Below, piece by piece: positions 41,001-42,085 of a stretch of 42,085 nt of DNA. The number at the start of each line of letters is the position of its first letter. The first letter of the stretch is position 1. The notes under the pieces are model-generated. The model worked only from the letters and a program-made list of their open reading frames with translations, had not been told where the DNA came from and did not search any database. The position numbers and the translations under genes are program-made. Source of the DNA: Crocosphaera sp. (GTDB lineage Bacteria; Cyanobacteriota; Cyanobacteriia; Cyanobacteriales; Microcystaceae); the NCBI GenBank assembly GCA_030065205.1, contig JASJDN010000045.1, positions 1 through 42,085 of the forward strand. Reading direction: 5' to 3'.

Positions 41001-42085
41001 TAGTAATGTCTTGACTTAAGGGTTCACCAGGGTTAAAGGTTAACGTACCATCGTTATCAATGTAGTCGTTGTCTGCTACGGTTGCGGTTCCGTCGTTGGT
41101 ACTGTAATCAACGGTAACAACTTGGTCAGTGGGGTTAGAAAGGTTGACGGTGTAAGTATACTCAGTGGTTTCGCTATTTCCTTCTGGTTCCGTGATGGTT
41201 GTAGGAGTGATAGAAACCGTCGGAATATCATTAAGATTGTTGACAGTAATGACAAACTCTTTTTCTAGACTTAATCCATTAGCATCTTCCGCTTTAACAG
41301 TAATGGTATGACTGGTGTTCGTTTCTGCATCCAGTAAGCTTCCATCGGCCACTTGTAACTGTTGATCAACTAGCGTAAAGCGTCCCTCTGCATCATCAAC
41401 CAAGGTTAAGATATGGGTATCATCGGGATCTGGGTCAAAAACGGTTAAATTACCGATAGGAGTTCCATTGACACTATTTTCATCGATATTAGTTGAACTG
41501 AGTTGAATATCTGTGGGTGCATCATTATCAATGTTGTTGACGGTGAGGGCAACAGTCGCAATACTAGAGAGTGTTTCTGCCCCTGTGACACGATAGGTAA
41601 AGCTATCCGTTCCCACAAAGTTGCTATCAGGAGTATAGGTAAATGACCCATCTTCTGAGAGATTAACCGTTCCGTAAGTGGTATCTGTGACAAGTTCCGT
41701 GGTGAGGGGATCGTTCGCAGGGTTAATATCGTTGGCGAGAACACCATCAGCAGCAATAGTTAAGATCGTGTCTTCATCCAGGGTATATTCATCATTATTG
41801 GCAACAGGACGAACGATAATGATTCCACCGTTGAGGGTGGTAAAGGTTAAACCACTAAAGTCTGTGAGGTTAGAAAGGTCAATAATGCTACCCGTTCCAT
41901 CAGCAATAATTTGGGTGTTGTTGCTGTCAAGGGTAGTAACGTCACTGAGGTCTATGTGTCCGCCACTGGTTGCAGTAAGTTGATTAACATTTTGGAGAGT
42001 AGTGAGGCTGTCAAGAATTAGAGTGCCACCATTTTGAGCAACAAGATTAGAAGCTTCTCGTTGATTATTTACATAGGTCGTTAGA
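35050..42085 (-). CDS. Giant RTX-type surface or secreted protein, 5'-partial
   Basis: The frame stays open to the window edge, so more than 2340 residues are present and the N-terminus is missing; the nominal first codon near 41616 is an internal GTG (Val), not a start. In order from the visible N-terminal part: VCBS/Ig-like repeats; a cadherin-like unit (DIQLSSTNIDENSVNGTPIG); two Calx-beta repeats (TVDYSTNDGTATV and TVDYSTSDGTATAGEDYT); a CARDB-like unit; a carboxypeptidase-regulatory-like segment near 38500; an unusual middle with PYRPYRPYRPSNPSNPS; then three more VCBS or cadherin-like repeats with ANDHDVDGD and ANDSDIDGD calcium loops; and a C-terminal RTX nonapeptide block (GGGGGDMLTGNGGDDIFAY) followed by the type I secretion end. 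It is predicted to be a calcium-dependent adhesin or extracellular matrix protein exported by a type I system not in this window. Confidence 0.9.
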   Translation of the reverse strand, partial: LTTYVNNQREASNLVAQNGGTLILDSLTTLQNVNQLTATSGGHIDLSDVTTLDSNNTQIIADGTGSIIDLSNLTDFSGLTFTTLNGGIIIVRPVANNDEYTLDEDTILTIAADGVLANDINPANDPLTTELVTDTTYGTVNLSEDGSFTYTPDSNFVGTDSFTYRVTGAETLSSIATVALTVNNIDNDAPTDIQLSSTNIDENSVNGTPIGNLTVFDPDPDDTHILTLVDDAEGRFTLVDQQLQVADGSLLDAETNTSHTITVKAEDANGLSLEKEFVITVNNLNDIPTVSITPTTITEPEGNSETTEYTYTVNLSNPTDQVVTVDYSTNDGTATVADNDYIDNDGTLTFNPGEPLSQDITILVNGDTNIEEDETFTLTVNSATNAILESGTIVETIGNTTEIAPPSSITLGSLESNSEAFVFLEQSGLVLPSDLDVNITLPGNVTGSGSTSPGTVASGTVINSYFLHFDPIARNTATISGSITFNSDVIGVIFGNNLLNNTDSLLGASDTIYSTGLSDRAVDIAYYDDLALSEDLRTLSFDLRASDFVDQLRVITEATLEATGTIENDDFNAGVLTFSTATYEVVEDNNTAQITIIREDGSDGEVTVDYSTSDGTATAGEDYTAVSGTLTFNDGESVKTITIPINNDSDVEADESFTITLSNPTGGAVLDTENTATITITDTDIPDLIVSNLSASTPIYTDKTATVNYRVENQGSAIISGSWVDQVYLSTDNQLDETDTLLSENTFTPSTPFDSFYERDLTFFTPETPGQYYLIAVTDSTNTVDEGSDIGETNNTNIIPITVEPAYRATVFTNTEISLPGDSITFEGTAISNADNSPAPYELVTIAVKHNGFVREFHISTEEDGSFTQDFTPLAGEAGNYEINAYFPGYLAEDSAPEDSFKLLGMDFNQTGVFHQILADNPFTEQVELANLTDIPLTGLTYTVNDAPDDWNIEVIAPETLAGDGINDISYTIQAPNDSLFTQDTFSINVNSDQGVTATLPVTVNVKQLVPQLVANVNRLNTGMLRGEQSFVEFKISNNGGLETGNIQVMLPQIDWLSLNSPSTINSLLPGESTNVTLSLTPDNDLPLTLYNGNLVFDVIGKTGDLSLPYTFRAVSEAVGSVEVTAIDERFYFAENTPKLDNATVKIRDYFTGEIIAQGVTNETGTINLDNLSEGYYQLNVEAENHDSYQQTIEIKAGQITEIQSFLSRQSVSYLWRVLPTQIEDRYVITIESVFETNVPEPVVTISPALIDLETLQTVGQVIQTEMTLTNQGLIAANDVTLNFGDHPFYNIEPLVDDIGVLAAQSSLTIPVRVTRIDDFSDENQNDYIACGIPASLQWSYDCGPNTVVKTTPIPILNVEGNCPTPPIIPLPYRPYRPYRPSNPSNPSIPPTGGTSPIQAISSATPVIITPQPDCNICAQVRLQTTQDAVMTRSAFLGILDIDNGNEIPLENLSVTLDIRDAFGNPVNGLFAIADPTLSNLNAVDGTGILTPDTTGTAQWTIVPTANAAPETPTVYSIGGSLNYTEDGTVITVPLLGTPVTVLPQAELYVDYFHQREVFSDDPFTDEIEPSIPFVLGVMVRNEGYGAANNFQITSAQPKIIENEKGLLIDFDIIATELGINPVNPSLSINFEDIEAGETTVANWLFKSSLQGKFIEYDATFEHINDLGLAELSLIEAVNIHELTHKVRVDHPEDDQLPDFLVNDIADDNFYPDTLYFSDGNTAPVNVLTTATTTVDGQTITVTATVDQGWTYFRLDDPTNGELKITQVLRDDGTALRSDNFWTSDRTFPESGRPIYEDILHLLDYHDSSGEITYTLTTTQLEINEPPNAQNDAIETDEDVPVTINILANDHDVDGDSLAISQITQTTHGSLNLNADNTLTYTPYLNFNGTDSFTYTIEDGQGGRDRATVSLNVIAVNDAPVAEDDAVETNEDNSLTLDTATLLANDHDVDDTVLNIDAVDDSTTTGTVTLNDTQITYDPNGQFEFLRDGETATDTFTYTVDDELEGSDTATVTVTIAGVNDPATIIGNPTATVTEDNNVDINGQLNATGSLTVNDVDTDENKFNTDVSADPNNFGSLTITEEGVFSYTVNNDAVQFLGVGQTKIDRFTVTSFDGTANQEITITINGINDLPDALDDIAHTDENSPVVIDVLANDSDIDGDILTVDSTGLANHGTVTLNEDGTVTYIPEQDFFGTDSFTYQVTDGINSAEATVDLTIYEVIPNPNITLVTGTIYGDILTGTENNDLIVGGGGGDMLTGNGGDDIFAYYDLSEGGDFISDFNSGDRIDLSDVLISFGNSDPWGSELVACEDFYGLGTAVTINDSPFVILQNTPLDVANQPENFIFA

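Noticed and set aside
35668..41983. Many 60-120 residue forward frames opposite the giant RTX-type gene
   Set aside because: They are shadows of repetitive coding sequence in a long continuous minus-strand frame.

Overview
The window is chromosomal DNA of a low-GC cyanobacterium. It carries psaE (photosystem I), petG (cytochrome b6f) and a cytochrome M gene, has many GCGATCGC (HIP1) octamers, two PEP-CTERM proteins, and dispersed C-rich and heptanucleotide tandem repeats. A unicellular Crocosphaera/Cyanothece-type strain is my inference; no marker here fixes the genus.

Layout. 1-6.5 kb: an M20 peptidase and a DUF1611 P-loop protein, then an exported alpha-carbonic anhydrase, a Tat-type aldo/keto reductase, an unknown coiled-coil membrane protein and a DUF6391-like protein. 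6.7-7.8 kb: psaE and mutM. 8.0-15.4 kb: a lasso-peptide locus with an asparagine-synthetase-like cyclase (+), a fused RRE-peptidase B protein (-), a large membrane-anchored pentapeptide-repeat protein (+), a 50-52 aa precursor gene (-) that falls below usual gene-calling limits, and an ABC exporter (+). 15.6-18.8 kb: tRNA-Gln, an LpxB-like protein, an IscA/SufA-type Fe-S protein, a TPR protein, an M48 protease and a tRNA-Leu that overlaps the protease gene. 18.8-22.0 kb: palindromic repeats, a broken type I restriction (HsdR) remnant, a Uma2 nuclease and a STAND-like ATPase, which together look like a decayed defence or accessory patch. 22.2-27.6 kb: a DUF697-type GTPase, a dienelactone-hydrolase lipoprotein, an animal-type haem peroxidase with a PEP-CTERM anchor, and alanine dehydrogenase. 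27.8-34.3 kb: a MITE-like repeat, a small membrane protein with an in-frame duplicated start, petG, cytM, a basic-tailed conserved protein, a dihydroorotase homologue lacking its metal ligands, a coiled-coil membrane protein and an HTH-AAA-like ATPase. 34.3-42.1 kb: a small PEP-CTERM protein and a giant multidomain RTX-type surface protein whose 5' end lies outside the window.

The strongest discovery is the lasso-peptide locus. The precursor at 13376-13534 (-) has a recognisable leader (Y..P.V...G spacing) and a predicted core GPTGSYREYSGYYYG, in which Gly1 and Glu8 could form an eight-residue macrolactam ring. All four required functions (A, B1+B2, C, D) are within 7.4 kb, but they are scattered on both strands around a pentapeptide-repeat gene, unlike the usual single operon. 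The other genes are mostly housekeeping or conserved cyanobacterial genes without an obvious common pathway.
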